Source: Janthinobacterium agaricidamnosum
Lineage (GTDB): Bacteria > Pseudomonadota > Gammaproteobacteria > Burkholderiales > Burkholderiaceae_D
Assembly (NCBI RefSeq): GCF_003667705.1
Contig: NZ_CP033019.1
Location: 5,022,001-5,086,000 of the forward strand
Reading direction: 5' to 3'
DNA: 64,000 bases
Positions within the stretch are counted from its first letter, which is position 1. The number at the start of each line of letters is the position of its first letter. A program made the translations under genes and the position numbers. The notes beneath the pieces are model-generated. The model made no database searches. It was given only the letters and a program-made list of their open reading frames with translations, and had not been told where the DNA came from. This document shows positions 1-10,670 of this stretch, piece after piece.

Positions 1-3000
1 GCAGCACCTGCTCGACCAGCACCGACGGCAAGGCATACGTCTTGCCGTTCGCCGCCAGCAGCACCACCTGGGTGACGGCCAGGGTCAGCGGCAGGTGGAT
101 GGTGAAGCGCATGCCCAGGCCCGCCTGCGTCTGCGTTTCCACGCGCCCGCCCAGGGCCAGCGCTTCGGAGCGCACGATGTCCATGCCAAAACCGCGTCCT
201 GCCAGTTCCGTCAGGCTGTCGGCGGTGGAAAATCCGGGCGTGAAAATCAGCTCGGCCGCCTGCGCGTCGCTCAAAGGCGCGTCCGTCGGCACCAGGCCGG
301 CGCCGTGCGCCTTGGCGCGGATGCGTTCCAGGTCCAGCCCCGCGCCATCGTCGGAAAAAGCGATCGCCACTTCATTGCCCTGCTGGCTGACCTGCACCAG
401 CAGCTCGCCCGTCTCGCTCTTGCCGGCGGCCAGGCGCGCATCGCGCGGCTCGACGCCGTGCACGATGGCGTTGCGCAGCAGGTGTTCGAAGGGCGCGGCC
501 ATGCGTTCGAGCACGCTGCGGTCGATTTCCACGCCGCCGCCGCGGATGTCGAGGTTGACGCGCTTGTCGACTTCCTTGGCGCTTTGCCGCGCCACGCGGA
601 ACAGGCGTTCAGCGATGCTGGCAAACGGCACCATGCGGATCTGCATCAGGTCGCGCTGCAGCTCGCGCGTCAGCCGCGCCTGCAGCACCAGGTCGTCCGT
701 CACCGCATCGACGCTGTGGCTGAGGTTTTCATGAAACGAGGCCACGTCGTTGACGCTTTCGGCCATCATGCGCGTGAGTTCCTGCAGACGCGTAAAGCGG
801 TCGAATTCGAGCGGGTCGAATTCGCGCTCGCTGCCGACGGCCATGCGCGAAGCGATCTGCGATTCGGCCTGCATTTCCACTTCGCGCAACTGGCGCCGCA
901 GGCGCGCCAGGTTATCGGAAAACTCGGACAGCGAAGCGCCCAGCACGCCCACTTCATTTTCCATTTTAGAACGCGTGATCGACACTTCGCCGGCCTGGTT
1001 CACCAGGCGGTCGAGGATATCGGCGCGCACGCGCACCAGCGCCGCCTTCGGTTCGGCCACCGGGTTGTCTTCCATACCCGGCAAGGGCAGCAACGGTTGC
1101 TGCAGCTGCTCGAACAGGTGCAGCGCATGGTCGTAATGGGCCAGCAATTCCTCGAAAGCTTGCGGCGTGGCGGTGCCCGCGTGCAGCATGTTTTCGATAT
1201 GCGTCTCGATTTCATGCGCATGCTGGCCCAGGCGCATGGCGCCGGCCATGCGCGCGCTGCCCTTGACCGTGTGCAGGGTGCGCAGCAGCATCTGCGCCTG
1301 GCCGCTGTCGTGCGGCTGCTGCTGCCAGCTGCGCAGCGCCTCGCCGATCTGCGGCAGCAGGTCGGCGCCCTCTTCCAGGAAGACGGACAATAAATCGAGG
1401 TCGAGTTCATCGCTGATGCCGGCGCTCGCCGCCAGCAGCGCGGCCGCATCGGCCGGCATGATGGCCGGTGCCGGCGCTTCCGGCGCCGCATGCTCCAATG
1501 GCGGTGCGTGTTCGAAACCGGCATCGAACAGGTCGTCGCTGGCGCCGCTCTCCTGCGCCGGCGCCGGTGCCGGCACTTCGGCCAGCGGCTCGGCAGGCTG
1601 CGCCGGCGTACCGACGATGCTGGCGTAAGCCTCCGCAAACAGGGCGTCGAGGCGGTCTTCCTTGCTTTCGCCAGGCGGCGCCGTCAAGGCGCGCCACAGA
1701 GTGTTGAGCGCTTCGATCATGTCCGGCTGCGTTGGCGCCAGGTCGCCCAGCGCGAACGCCTGCAGCATTTGTCCGATGCGCCGCGTGGCCTGCTCCAGCA
1801 CGTCGTGCTGTTCGGCGCGCAGGCCGGCCAGCGGCGGCACCACCGTTTCAATCACCGTTTCCAGCGCGTGCGCCAGGTCGCGCAGGGACTGGAAGCCCAC
1901 CGTGCCGGACGTCCCGGCCAGCGTATGCACGGCTTGCAGCGCCTCGGCGCTGACGGCGCGCGGTTCATGGCGCCACTCGCCGAAATCGCGCGTGAGCACG
2001 CGCAGCAATTCATCCGTCTCGGCCAGGTAGATGTTGTACAAAGGCAGGCTGATGCGCAGTTCGCCCACGTGCTTGAGGTGATCGTCCGGCGCTTCGTGGA
2101 GCGCGGGCGCCGTGGCCAAAGGAAGTCCGATCACATTGCCATTGCCGGCCAGCGGCGCGGCCGGGCGCGGCTTGCGCAGTTCGAACGGTCCCCCTTCGCG
2201 CACGCGCTCGGCCGCCGCCAGCAGCATGCCGGCCTCGCGCTCGCGCCCCGCGCCGCCTTCCAGTTCGGCCACCCATTCGCTGAGCTGGTACCAGCCGTAA
2301 TTGAGCAAGGTAAACAAGTCGTCGCTGGCGGGACGCGCTTCGGCCAGCCAGGTATTCATGACGCGCTCGATGGCGCCGGCCGCTTCGGCAAACTGCGCCA
2401 GGCCGATCATGCGGCTGCTGCCTTTCAGGGTGTGGAACGAACGGCGCAGCATGGCCAGGTGGTCGCCACTGGCGGCCTGCTCGCGCGGCAAGGCCAGGGT
2501 GGTGTCGATGAAGGCCAGCACTTCGCGCGCTTCGGCGATGAAAATGTCGAGCATCTCCGCGTCGACATCGGTCACGGCCGGTGCGGCATCCATGCCGGCG
2601 GGTGCTGCGGGCGCCAGGGCCTGGTCGAGCAAAGGTACCGGTACAGCGCCGGCGGCGGCGACTTTTTCAAATGGCAGCGCGCGGAAAGTGCCGGCGGCCG
2701 CATCGAAATGGAAACGCCCGCTGGCCGCCTGCGCGTTGCGGCCCAGCATATCGACAAAAAAGCCCAGCGCGCTGACATTTTGCGCGATCTCGTCGAGCGC
2801 TTCGGCGTGCGCATTGGCGTCGCCACCGGCCAGCTGCCGCACGGCCGCATCGACCTGCAGCACGGCGGCGCGCGCGTCTTCCTGTCCCAGCCCGGCCAGC
2901 TGCCGCTGCAACTGCTCCAGCACGGGCGCGACGCCATCGAGCGCCCCCGCCGTTCCCGCACCCGCGGCATCCGCGTAGTAGGCGTTGAGCACCTTTTCCA

Positions 3001-4393
3001 CCTGGCGCAGGCCCGTCTTCATGTCCTCGGCCAGCGCGGCAACCGTCTGGCCCTGTTCGATCTGGCGCGACAGCTCGCCCGCCGTGACGGGCGGCGGCGC
3101 TTCGCCAGCCAGCAGCGCCTGCAGGCGCGCGGCGATGGTTTCCGCATTGCCGGCGAAATCGTCGGGCAGGCGGCGCAGCTGCTCCAGTCCCGTGTCGGCA
3201 AACAGCAGCGCCATGCCGATTTCATTCTCCAGGGCCGCGCTGCGCCCGCTGGCCACGGCTTGCCGCGCCACGGCCGCGCATTCGCGCAGCAGGCTGGCCA
3301 GGGCGGGCTGCTTCAAGGTCTCCACATGTGCCGCCACCTGTTGCAGCGACGCTTCAAAATCCGGGCCCAAGGCAGGATCGAGGTCGGCTTGCGCCAGGCG
3401 GCTCCAGCTGGCGCGCGCCTGCGCCAGTGACGTACGCGCGCCTTGCAAGGCATCCTGGTCGACCTGGCCGTAGCGCCGCGTTTCCACGTCGGCGGGCAGC
3501 ATGCCGTCCAGGGCGAAAGCGGCGCGCAGCTGGCGTGCCTCCGGCGTCGGCTCGGGCGCCGCGGCGATGAAGAACAGGGCGTCGCGCAGCATCGCTTCGG
3601 GCAGGCTGGCCGTGCCCTGCGCCAGACGGCGCAACTGCAGGTTGATCAGGCCGAACAGCTGCTTGACGTTGAGCGTGCCCATGCCCTCGCCGCTGGCCGC
3701 CAGCCCCGCGAACGCCTGCATGGCGAACCAGAAGGTGCGCGCCGGCGCTTCCTGCTGCGCGTCGGCCACCAGGGTCAAGGTGGCGTGCAGCTCGCCCGCG
3801 TGCTGGCGCCGCGCCCCATCATCCTGCGCCTTCAGGAAGGGCAGCAGGGACTTTTCAAAGCGCCCGCGCCAGGCAGGATAGTCCGCCACGGGCGGCGTGT
3901 CGGCCAGCGCGATGGCCTGCCCTTCCAGCATGGCGGACGGCGGAAAAAACAGGTCGGCCGGGTGGATGCGCTCGGTGCCCAGCAGGGTTTGCAGGTCTCG
4001 GTAGTAGGGGAACAAACGCGCCGGCTGCGGCGGCGTGCCGGCCACTAGGTCTTCCAGGTATTCGGTCAGGGCCTGATACAGTGCGGCGACGATCTGCGCA
4101 TGGTCCAGCGTGTATTCGAGGCTGCCGTCGCGAAAGCGCGCCAGCGCCCGTTCCGCGCCGTCCGTCAGCAGGCTGGCGCCGGCCACGTCCACCATCACCA
4201 GCGCGCCATGCGCCTGGTGCAGGTGCGAGCGCGCATGCTGCAGGGCCGTGGCGCGTTCCTCGCGTTCGCGGCCGCCCGCTTCGAACAGGGCCGTTTTCGA
4301 GCGGCCCAGCGCTTCGCGGATTTCCACCATCACCCAGGACAAAGGTTCGCTGTCGAACGGCTTGGACTGCTGTGGACTATCTGGTGTGCTCAT
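1..4393 (-). CDS. chpA: ChpA/PilL-type hybrid chemotaxis histidine kinase, 3' part missing (left edge)
   Basis: This is the CheA-type kinase of the type IV pilus (Pil-Chp) chemosensory system. About 1,464 residues are visible from an ATG at 4393, and the gene runs off the left edge. It holds a series of Hpt-type phosphotransfer domains: HTLKGSSRMIG near residue 650, a variant HTLAGTSGTVG near 820 and HTVKGSARMAG near 1038, plus a possible degenerate one near residue 50. A CheA dimerisation segment (LVNQAGE) lies near 1130. The ATPase follows, with N-box HLLRNAIVHGVE near 1300, DDGAGLD and GRGFGMDIV. The CheW-like and receiver domains expected at the C terminus lie outside the window. The gene starts 41 bases after pilJ ends and closes the operon pilGHIJ-chpA. 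The family controls pilus extension/retraction and, in Pseudomonas, cAMP levels. The identification is firm; the exact number of phosphotransfer domains is not. Confidence 0.93.
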   Translation of the reverse strand, partial: MSTPDSPQQSKPFDSEPLSWVMVEIREALGRSKTALFEAGGREREERATALQHARSHLHQAHGALVMVDVAGASLLTDGAERALARFRDGSLEYTLDHAQIVAALYQALTEYLEDLVAGTPPQPARLFPYYRDLQTLLGTERIHPADLFFPPSAMLEGQAIALADTPPVADYPAWRGRFEKSLLPFLKAQDDGARRQHAGELHATLTLVADAQQEAPARTFWFAMQAFAGLAASGEGMGTLNVKQLFGLINLQLRRLAQGTASLPEAMLRDALFFIAAAPEPTPEARQLRAAFALDGMLPADVETRRYGQVDQDALQGARTSLAQARASWSRLAQADLDPALGPDFEASLQQVAAHVETLKQPALASLLRECAAVARQAVASGRSAALENEIGMALLFADTGLEQLRRLPDDFAGNAETIAARLQALLAGEAPPPVTAGELSRQIEQGQTVAALAEDMKTGLRQVEKVLNAYYADAAGAGTAGALDGVAPVLEQLQRQLAGLGQEDARAAVLQVDAAVRQLAGGDANAHAEALDEIAQNVSALGFFVDMLGRNAQAASGRFHFDAAAGTFRALPFEKVAAAGAVPVPLLDQALAPAAPAGMDAAPAVTDVDAEMLDIFIAEAREVLAFIDTTLALPREQAASGDHLAMLRRSFHTLKGSSRMIGLAQFAEAAGAIERVMNTWLAEARPASDDLFTLLNYGWYQLSEWVAELEGGAGREREAGMLLAAAERVREGGPFELRKPRPAAPLAGNGNVIGLPLATAPALHEAPDDHLKHVGELRISLPLYNIYLAETDELLRVLTRDFGEWRHEPRAVSAEALQAVHTLAGTSGTVGFQSLRDLAHALETVIETVVPPLAGLRAEQHDVLEQATRRIGQMLQAFALGDLAPTQPDMIEALNTLWRALTAPPGESKEDRLDALFAEAYASIVGTPAQPAEPLAEVPAPAPAQESGASDDLFDAGFEHAPPLEHAAPEAPAPAIMPADAAALLAASAGISDELDLDLLSVFLEEGADLLPQIGEALRSWQQQPHDSGQAQMLLRTLHTVKGSARMAGAMRLGQHAHEIETHIENMLHAGTATPQAFEELLAHYDHALHLFEQLQQPLLPLPGMEDNPVAEPKAALVRVRADILDRLVNQAGEVSITRSKMENEVGVLGASLSEFSDNLARLRRQLREVEMQAESQIASRMAVGSEREFDPLEFDRFTRLQELTRMMAESVNDVASFHENLSHSVDAVTDDLVLQARLTRELQRDLMQIRMVPFASIAERLFRVARQSAKEVDKRVNLDIRGGGVEIDRSVLERMAAPFEHLLRNAIVHGVEPRDARLAAGKSETGELLVQVSQQGNEVAIAFSDDGAGLDLERIRAKAHGAGLVPTDAPLSDAQAAELIFTPGFSTADSLTELAGRGFGMDIVRSEALALGGRVETQTQAGLGMRFTIHLPLTLAVTQVVLLAANGKTYALPSVLVEQVL

Positions 4394-4434
4394 GCATGCC
4401 TCGGTAAAGAAATCGCCCTGGCTTGGCGCGACGT

Positions 4435-6672
4435 TCAGGCGGCGACGCGGAAGCGCGACACCGAGTTTTTCAGTTCCTGCGCCAGCATCGACAGTTTATG
4501 GATCGACTGCGCCGTTTGCTGCGTGCCGTCCTGCGTCTGCTCCGTCACGCTCAGGATATGCTGGATATTCAAGGCCACGCCGCTGGCCGAACCGGCCTGC
4601 GTGCCGGTGGCGAACGAGATGCCCTGTATCAGTTCGGCCAGGTGTTTCGACACCTGGCTGATGTCGTTCAAGGCCGCGCCGGCCGCGTCGGACAGGCGCG
4701 CGCCCTCGACCACGCCCTGCGTGGACGTTTCCATCGCCCGCGTCGCATCCTGGGTATCGGCCTGGATGGTGCGCACCAGCGCGCCGATCTGCTTGGCGGC
4801 CGCGGCCGAGCGTTCGGCCAGGCGCTGCACTTCCTCGGCGACGACGGAAAAGCCGCGCCCCGCCTCGCCAGCCGATGCGGCCTGGATGGCGGCGTTCAGC
4901 GCCAGCACATTGGTCTGCTCGGTGATGTCGGAAATGAGCTCGGTGATTTCGCCGATTTCCTGCGACGATTCGCCCAGGCGCTTGATGCGCTTGGACGTAT
5001 CCTGGATCTGCTCGCGGATTTCATGCATGCCCTTGATGGCGTTTTCCACCGCCGTCGAACCCTGCTGCGCCGCCGCCACCGACTGGCGCGCCACGTCGGC
5101 CGAGACGCTGGCCGACTTCGACACGTCGGTAATCGCATTGGCCATCTTGACCACGGTGGCGCTGACGCCCTGGATTTCGCGCGACTGCTGCTGCGACGCG
5201 ATCAGCAGCTTGCTGGAGATGCTTTGCGCCTGCGTCGAGGCGCGGTTGACCTGTTCGGCCGTCGCCGTCACCCGTCCCACCAGGCCGCGCAATTCCTCGA
5301 CCGTGTAGTTGACGGAATCGGCGATGGCGCCCGTGATGTCTTCCGACACGGTGGCCTGCACCGTCAGATCACCATCGGCGACCTTCTGCAATTCGTTCAT
5401 CAGGCGCAGGATGGCCGCCTGGTTCTGGTCATTCCTGGCCTTCGCCGCTTCCTCTTTTCCCTGCGACTGGAGGCGCAGGATTTCCGCCTCCTGGCGCCGC
5501 CGCTCGGCGTCGCGCGTGCGGTTGACGGAGTCCTGCAGCAGCACTCTGCCGATGCCGGCCGCCGCGATCAGGGTCAGCAACACGCCGCCGACCATCATCC
5601 AGAAGGCCATGCCCAGAGTTTCCTGGTTCACGTGGTACATCTGCTGCAGCAGGGTCAAACGCTGGCGCAGGTCTTCGTTCTCGTTGAAGATCAGCTGTTC
5701 GGCGCTTTTCGCCGAACTGAATTTATCGAGCCGGTCGAGTATCGACGACACCAGCTTCTGGTAAGTGTCGAAACTGGCTTTCAGCGCCACCAGCCGGTCG
5801 CGCAGTTCGGCGTCGCGCGTGGGCGCCAGTTGCAGCGGCACGCTGCCATTCAACAGCCCTTCGACGGCGGTGCGGAAATACGTCGTGTCGCGCCCCAGCG
5901 AAAACGCCGTTTCCGAGCTGATGCTGCCCGACGACAGGAACTCGCTGGCGCTGCGGCTCATGCGCTGGCTCAGCATCATCAGGCGGCCGATGACGGCCAG
6001 GTCGCGCGCATTGCCGCCGCGCTGCACCTTCAGGGCCGCGACTTCCTCGGTCTGCGCCAGCAACGCCGGCGACAGCGCGTTCAATTGCTGCAAGGTCTTG
6101 TCGAATTCGCCCAGCTCAGGTTTCAGGCGCAGGATGGTGCTGGCCGCGCGGTCGCTGCTGGCCCACTTCTTGCGCGCGTCGGCCACGGCCGCCAGCAGGG
6201 CGGAACGCGACTCGCCGATATCGCGGCCGTGATACGTCCCGCCGCGCAGCATCAGGCGGAAATCTTGGTTCAGTTCATTGCGGCTTTCCTCGAGCTGGCG
6301 GAACGCTTCCGGATTGCCTTGCACGGCGTTCGGCGCGGCCTTGCCGATGCGCTGCGAATGCATCAGCGCATCGCTGGCCAGCTGCGTCTGCGCCGAGGCG
6401 ATATTGCCGCTGCGCGTGTTCAGTCCCACGAACAGCAGGCTGGCGGCCAGGCTCAGGGCCATCACCGTCGACAGGATGCTCAGCTGCTTTTGCAGCGGGA
6501 AATGGCCGATCAGCGGCAGCTTCAAGTCGCGCACCGGCGCGCTGGCCAGCGACTTGCGCCGTCCCAGCGCGTCGCGCAGGCGCAGCGGCAGGTCGGCCGC
6601 CGATCCCGGCTCGCCGGGCGCGTGCTCCGCTTCGGGCATGGCGGCCGCCAGAATGGGGGAATGGGCGCCCAT
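4435..6672 (-). CDS. pilJ: PilJ-type methyl-accepting chemotaxis protein
   Basis: A 745-residue membrane receptor of the Pil-Chp system that would signal to ChpA through the CheW-like PilI. A first membrane helix lies at about residues 64-84 and a second near 351-373. The periplasmic region between them is large and helical, as in the PilJ type IV pilus receptor. A short HAMP-like stretch is followed by the cytoplasmic signalling hairpin, with [17 protein letters not shown] and [17 protein letters not shown] near residues 575-625. The ATG at 6672 shares its A with the pilI stop (TGATG), which indicates translational coupling and fixes this start. An in-frame extension upstream to 6945 lies wholly within pilI and was not used. 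Confidence 0.93.
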   Translation of the reverse strand: MGAHSPILAAAMPEAEHAPGEPGSAADLPLRLRDALGRRKSLASAPVRDLKLPLIGHFPLQKQLSILSTVMALSLAASLLFVGLNTRSGNIASAQTQLASDALMHSQRIGKAAPNAVQGNPEAFRQLEESRNELNQDFRLMLRGGTYHGRDIGESRSALLAAVADARKKWASSDRAASTILRLKPELGEFDKTLQQLNALSPALLAQTEEVAALKVQRGGNARDLAVIGRLMMLSQRMSRSASEFLSSGSISSETAFSLGRDTTYFRTAVEGLLNGSVPLQLAPTRDAELRDRLVALKASFDTYQKLVSSILDRLDKFSSAKSAEQLIFNENEDLRQRLTLLQQMYHVNQETLGMAFWMMVGGVLLTLIAAAGIGRVLLQDSVNRTRDAERRRQEAEILRLQSQGKEEAAKARNDQNQAAILRLMNELQKVADGDLTVQATVSEDITGAIADSVNYTVEELRGLVGRVTATAEQVNRASTQAQSISSKLLIASQQQSREIQGVSATVVKMANAITDVSKSASVSADVARQSVAAAQQGSTAVENAIKGMHEIREQIQDTSKRIKRLGESSQEIGEITELISDITEQTNVLALNAAIQAASAGEAGRGFSVVAEEVQRLAERSAAAAKQIGALVRTIQADTQDATRAMETSTQGVVEGARLSDAAGAALNDISQVSKHLAELIQGISFATGTQAGSASGVALNIQHILSVTEQTQDGTQQTAQSIHKLSMLAQELKNSVSRFRVAA

Positions 6673-7301
6673 CAGCAAATATCCTTGTAGTCGGCGAGGC
6701 CGCCAAAGCCGGCATCGAGGAAGCGTTCCGCTTGCGCCAGCTGCGCCAGGTCCAGGCGCAGCCACTGCTGCCCTTCGCTGTCGCGCAGCGCCTGCGCCGC
6801 CCACGACGGCGGTGCATGCGGCAAGGAGACGGGCTGCATCGTGCGCAGCTGGCGCAAGCCCAGTACGCGCTCGACCAGCAGTGCGCAATTGAGGCCCAGG
6901 CGCGGAGAAAAAGTGATGATGCGGCAGTGAATGCCGGGCGCGCAAGCCGGTTCGCCCATGTAGCGGGCCAGGTCGACGACGCCCGTCAGGCGTCCGCGCA
7001 TGGCCGCCAGGCCCAGGTACCAGTCCTGCGCCAGCGGCACGCCCTGGATCTGCACGCCGGCGGCAATGACGATTTCACCAAGCTGCGTCAGGTCGAGCAG
7101 GCAGGGCCGGCCACCGAGCATCACGCCCAGTTCCTTGCGCGCCGCCAGCGCGCCGCTGCGCGCAGCCTGTATCCGCTCGATCAATTGCAGCTGATACTGG
7201 CGCAAGCGCCCCTGCCGCGCGCCCGACTCGAAGGATGGCACGGCGGCAGCGGCAGGCGCAAAGGCCGTTGTGGACACGCCGAGACCTGGCATCGTTTGCA
7301 T
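6672..7301 (-). CDS. pilI: PilI, CheW-like chemotaxis coupling protein
   Basis: A 209-residue soluble protein with a CheW-like domain (for example [17 protein letters not shown] followed by [23 protein letters not shown]). It lies between the response regulator pilH and the receptor pilJ. CheW-type proteins dock the receptor to the histidine kinase, here presumably PilJ to ChpA. The start at 7301 follows the pilH stop by only 2 bases, and the stop overlaps the pilJ start by one base. Family assignment is secure from fold-level motifs and gene order; the symbol follows the Pil-Chp order. Confidence 0.88.
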   Translation of the reverse strand: MQTMPGLGVSTTAFAPAAAAVPSFESGARQGRLRQYQLQLIERIQAARSGALAARKELGVMLGGRPCLLDLTQLGEIVIAAGVQIQGVPLAQDWYLGLAAMRGRLTGVVDLARYMGEPACAPGIHCRIITFSPRLGLNCALLVERVLGLRQLRTMQPVSLPHAPPSWAAQALRDSEGQQWLRLDLAQLAQAERFLDAGFGGLADYKDIC

Positions 7302-7303
7302 GC

Positions 7304-7669
7304 TCAGGAAAGCGCGGCGATCTTGGCCAGCAGCTCGGCTTCGACCACCGGCTTGACCAGGTAATCGCGCGCGCCCTGGCGCAAGCCCCAGATGCGGTCC
7401 GTTTCCTGGCTCTTGCTGGAACAGATAATCACCGGCACGTCCTGCAGTTCGGGATCGCGCGCAATCGCGCGCGTGATCTGAAAGCCATTCGCACCGGGCA
7501 TCACCACGTCCATCAGGATCAGGTCGGGCCTAGCCTCTTTGAGTTGCGCCAGCGCGTCGGCGCCGTCCTGCGCCGTGAGGACGGCATAACCGGCACGCAC
7601 CAGCATCTCGCTCAGGTAGTAGCGTTCTGTCGGCGAGTCATCGACGATCAGAATTGTGTGTATGGCCAT
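7304..7669 (-). CDS. pilH: PilH, single-domain response regulator
   Basis: A 121-residue CheY-like receiver with no output domain. It has the acidic pair in LIVDDSPTERYYL near the N terminus, the phospho-acceptor Asp in PDLILMDVVMPGANGFQ, the Ser in IICSSK and the conserved Lys in YLVKPV. In the Pil-Chp system PilG and PilH are alternative targets of the ChpA kinase; PilH is linked to pilus retraction or phosphate drainage. The ATG at 7669 is chosen because AGGAAG lies just upstream and the receiver fold begins immediately. An in-frame ATG 12 codons earlier exists but gives a non-conserved leader. Confidence 0.88.
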   Translation of the reverse strand: MAIHTILIVDDSPTERYYLSEMLVRAGYAVLTAQDGADALAQLKEARPDLILMDVVMPGANGFQITRAIARDPELQDVPVIICSSKSQETDRIWGLRQGARDYLVKPVVEAELLAKIAALS

Positions 7670-7705
7670 CTGCTTCCTTGCTGCGTTGTCAATCAATAAA
7701 AACAC

Positions 7706-8128
7706 TTACTCAAAATGCCCGGCCAGGTGCAGCCGCACGGCCTCCAGCAGCGCCTCGCGCGCCAGCGGCTTGGCCAGGCAGGCGCTGGCGCCCGCCATGG
7801 CGCCGCGCGCGCGGTCGAACAAGCCTTCCTTCGACGACAGCATCAGCACCGGCGTGGCGTGATACGCCGCGCTGGCCTTGATCAGCGCACAGGTGCGGTA
7901 GCCGTCCAGGCGCGGCATCACAATGTCGCACACGATCAGCGCCGGCTGGCAGTCGGCGATCTTGGCCAGGGCCGCAAAGCCGTTTTCCGCCACCACCACG
8001 CGGTAACCGGCCTCGCCCAGTATCTTCGCGGCAGCGCTGCGTATCGTCGCGCTGTCGTCGATGACGAGTACCGTGACGCCGGCACACACGGCATCGGACG
8101 GCGCCTCTGGCAAGGAAGATCGCGTCAT
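7706..8128 (-). CDS. pilG: PilG, single-domain response regulator
   Basis: A CheY-like receiver of about 140 residues. It has VLVIDDSATIRSAAAKIL, the phospho-acceptor Asp in LIVCDIVMPRLDGYRTC, SSKEG and a conserved Lys in CLAKPL. It is the first gene of the minus-strand pilGHIJ-chpA operon, where PilG is expected to be the ChpA target that promotes pilus extension. The start is uncertain. The ATG at 8128 gives a normal length, but no good ribosome-binding site is visible. An alternative in-frame start at 8176 adds 16 residues. Confidence 0.83.
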   Translation of the reverse strand: MTRSSLPEAPSDAVCAGVTVLVIDDSATIRSAAAKILGEAGYRVVVAENGFAALAKIADCQPALIVCDIVMPRLDGYRTCALIKASAAYHATPVLMLSSKEGLFDRARGAMAGASACLAKPLAREALLEAVRLHLAGHFE

Positions 8129-8212
8129 GTGATTATTCGACAATTTTTCATACCATAGCACAGGCAGCCGCGACACCTGCGTGCGGCAGCGGCATCCCGT
8201 GGACCTGATTGA

Positions 8213-8425
8213 TTACAGCGCTACCATCTCGAAATCATCCTTGCGCGCACCGCATTCAGGACAGGTCCAGTTCATCGGAACATCGGCCCAACGCGTGCCG
8301 GGAGCGATATCTTCGTCGGGCAAGCCGGCCGCTTCATCATAAACCCAGCCGCAAATAAGACACATCCACGTTTGGAATTGCTGCGTTGTTTCGTTGCTAC
8401 TCACGTTCTGCCACCCTTCAATCAA
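8213..8425 (-). CDS. Rubredoxin
   Basis: A 70-residue small iron protein with two Cys pairs, CLIC near residue 22 and CPEC near 55, that bind a single Fe by four sulfurs. The core WMCLICGWVYDEAAG...DIAPGTRW...NWTCPECG is typical of rubredoxin. It carries electrons in the cytoplasm; the partner cannot be told from the sequence. It has an extra leader of about 18 residues before the core, so the true start could be internal. It is divergently arranged with the ThiD-like gene, 36 bases away, an arrangement I recall from related betaproteobacteria. Confidence 0.93.
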   Translation of the reverse strand: MIEGWQNVSSNETTQQFQTWMCLICGWVYDEAAGLPDEDIAPGTRWADVPMNWTCPECGARKDDFEMVAL

Positions 8426-8461
8426 GTAAAATGCTGAATTAGGTATCTTAATCTACCCGCC

Positions 8462-9319
8462 GTGCAAAACCAAACTTCTCCCCTCATATTAAGCTTCGGC
8501 GTGTCCGATCCGGTCGGCGCGATCGGTATCCAGGCCGATCTGGCCACATTTTCAGCCTTCGGCTGCCATGGCCTGTCGGTCACCACGGGCCTGCTGATCA
8601 GCGATACGGCACGCGTGGAAGACGTGCAGGCGGTCGACCCGGACTGGGTTTCCGACCAGGCGCGCGTGCTGCTGGAAGACATGTCCGTGGCCGCCATCAA
8701 GATCGGCGCGCTGGGCAGCGTGGAAAACGTGACGGCCATCGCCGAAATCGTCTCCGACTATCCAAACGTGCCGCTGATCCTCGATCCCTTCATTTCGGCG
8801 CTGCCGGAACAGGGCATGGACGACGAGGACATCCTCACCGCCGTGCGCCAGCTGCTGATCCCGCAAACGACCCTGCTGGTGCTCTCGCCGGTGGAACTGG
8901 AGCGCCTGGCCGAGACCTGGCGCGACGCCGACCCGGACGACACCCTGCAAAACGACGTCGATTACCTGGTGGCGCTGGGCTGCGAATACGTGCTCGTCAC
9001 CGGCATGCCGGCCGATGCCAGCAAGTCCGGCACGGGCGAAGGCAAGCTGCGCGCCAATACCCTGTTCGGCGAGGACGGCGTGGTGCGCCACGACGAATGG
9101 CAGCACTTGCCAGGCATCTTCAACGGCGCCGGCAGCACCCTGTCGGCGGCGGCCACCGCCCTGCTGGCCCTGGCCGAAAACGAAGACGACGTGCCGCAAG
9201 TGGTCGTGGCGGCGCAGGAATTCACGGCCGGCGCGCTGGCGCACGCGCAGCGCCACGGCATGGGCAAGCTGGTGCCGAACCGGCTGTTCCGGCAGCAGCG
9301 CCAGCGCGGCGCCCAATAA
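8462..9319 (+). CDS. ThiD-like hydroxymethylpyrimidine/phosphomethylpyrimidine kinase, divergent
   Basis: A 285-residue ribokinase-fold protein of the ThiD family, which phosphorylates the thiamin pyrimidine precursor. It starts at GTG 8462. The N terminus [21 protein letters not shown] corresponds to the family's GSDSGGGAGIQAD region but has lost the glycine-rich run. The C-terminal [10 protein letters not shown] replaces the usual GTGCTLS, with Ser in place of the conserved Cys. The middle motif DPVMVAKSG is replaced by [11 protein letters not shown]. No thiamin gene or TPP riboswitch is nearby; hemL follows by 59 bases. The fold is clear, but enzymatic function as ThiD is doubtful, so no symbol is given. 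Confidence 0.75.
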   Translation: MQNQTSPLILSFGVSDPVGAIGIQADLATFSAFGCHGLSVTTGLLISDTARVEDVQAVDPDWVSDQARVLLEDMSVAAIKIGALGSVENVTAIAEIVSDYPNVPLILDPFISALPEQGMDDEDILTAVRQLLIPQTTLLVLSPVELERLAETWRDADPDDTLQNDVDYLVALGCEYVLVTGMPADASKSGTGEGKLRANTLFGEDGVVRHDEWQHLPGIFNGAGSTLSAAATALLALAENEDDVPQVVVAAQEFTAGALAHAQRHGMGKLVPNRLFRQQRQRGAQ

Positions 9320-9378
9320 TCCCGTCCAGACAAACACAGACGACACAGACAACGATCCACTCTCAAGGCACGATTATC

Positions 9379-10668
9379 ATGACGACGACTTCACAGAACG
9401 ACATCCTGTTTGCCCGCGCACAAAAAACCACGCCAGGCGGCGTCAACTCGCCCGTGCGCGCCTTCCGCTCCGTGGGCGGCACGCCGCGCTTCATCACGCG
9501 CGCCGAAGGCCCGTACTTCTGGGACGCGGACGGCAAGCGCTATATCGACTACATCGGCTCGTGGGGCCCGGCCATCGTCGGCCACGCCCATCCGGAAGTG
9601 GTAAAGGCGGTGCAGGATGCGGCCGCGCTGGGCCTGTCGTTCGGTGCGCCGACCGAAGGCGAAGTGCTGATGGCCGAGGAAATCACGCGTCTGGTGCCGT
9701 CGATCGAGCAGGTGCGCCTGGTGTCGTCGGGCACGGAAGCGACCATGAGCGCCCTGCGCCTGGCGCGCGGCGCCACGGGACGCGACAAGATCGTCAAGTT
9801 CGAAGGCTGCTACCACGGCCACGCCGATTCGCTGCTGGTCAAGGCGGGCAGCGGCCTGCTCACCTTCGGCAACCCGACGTCGGCCGGCGTGCCGGAAGAT
9901 TTTGTCAAGCACACCCTGGTGCTCGACTATAACAACGTGGAACAGCTGAAGGACGCCTTCGACAGCTTCGGCGCGGAGATCGCCTGCGTCATCGTCGAAC
10001 CGGTGGCCGGCAACATGAACCTGGTAAAAGCCACGCCAGAATTCCTGCAGGCGATGCGCGAGCTGTGCACGCAGCACGGCGCTCTGCTCATTTTCGATGA
10101 AGTCATGTGCGGCTTGCGCGTGGCCCTGGGCGGCGCGCAGGCGCTGTACGGCATCCAGCCCGACCTCACCGCGCTGGGCAAGGTGATCGGCGGCGGCATG
10201 CCGGTGGCGGCCTTCGGCGGCAGCGCGGCGCTGATGCACAACATGGCGCCGCTGGGCGCCGTCTACCAGGCCGGCACCTTGTCCGGCAACCCGGTCGCCG
10301 TGGCGGCCGGCATGGCCACCCTGAAACTGATCCAGCAACCGGGCTTCTACGAGCAGCTGGGCGCCACGGCCAAGCGCCTGACCGAAGGCCTGACCGCCGC
10401 CGCCAAGGAAGCGGGCGTGGTGTTCTGCGCCGACTACATCGGCGGCATGTTCGGCATCTATTTCAGCGAAACGCCGCCGACCAGCTACGCGGAAATGATG
10501 GCGGGCGACCGCAGCAAGTTCAACGCCTTCTTCCACGCCATGCTGGACGAAGGCGTGTACTTCGCGCCCGCCGCCTTCGAGGCGGGCTTCGTCTCGGCGC
10601 AGCACGATGACGCCGTCATCGACGCCACCATCGCTGCCGCGCGCAAGGTGTTTGCCAAGCTGGCGTAA
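9379..10668 (+). CDS. hemL: Glutamate-1-semialdehyde 2,1-aminomutase
   Basis: A 429-residue PLP enzyme of the class III aminotransferase fold that converts glutamate-1-semialdehyde to 5-aminolevulinate in tetrapyrrole synthesis (C5 pathway). Family motifs are [12 protein letters not shown] near the N terminus, [54 protein letters not shown] and the PLP-lysine region [17 protein letters not shown]. Length matches the family. The ATG at 9379 is in the correct place; a longer open frame to 9097 only reads through the upstream kinase gene in another frame. It is probably co-transcribed with the ThiD-like gene. Confidence 0.97.
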   Translation: MTTTSQNDILFARAQKTTPGGVNSPVRAFRSVGGTPRFITRAEGPYFWDADGKRYIDYIGSWGPAIVGHAHPEVVKAVQDAAALGLSFGAPTEGEVLMAEEITRLVPSIEQVRLVSSGTEATMSALRLARGATGRDKIVKFEGCYHGHADSLLVKAGSGLLTFGNPTSAGVPEDFVKHTLVLDYNNVEQLKDAFDSFGAEIACVIVEPVAGNMNLVKATPEFLQAMRELCTQHGALLIFDEVMCGLRVALGGAQALYGIQPDLTALGKVIGGGMPVAAFGGSAALMHNMAPLGAVYQAGTLSGNPVAVAAGMATLKLIQQPGFYEQLGATAKRLTEGLTAAAKEAGVVFCADYIGGMFGIYFSETPPTSYAEMMAGDRSKFNAFFHAMLDEGVYFAPAAFEAGFVSAQHDDAVIDATIAAARKVFAKLA

Positions 10669-10670
10669 GG

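Noticed and set aside
1490..3430. A 646-codon plus-strand frame
   Set aside because: It is antisense to chpA, which shows clear Hpt and kinase motifs.
4423..6690. A 755-codon plus-strand frame
   Set aside because: It is antisense to pilJ, with no motif and a biased composition.
8426..8461. TPP riboswitch before the ThiD-like gene
   Set aside because: Only 36 bases separate the divergent genes, too few for a TPP aptamer.
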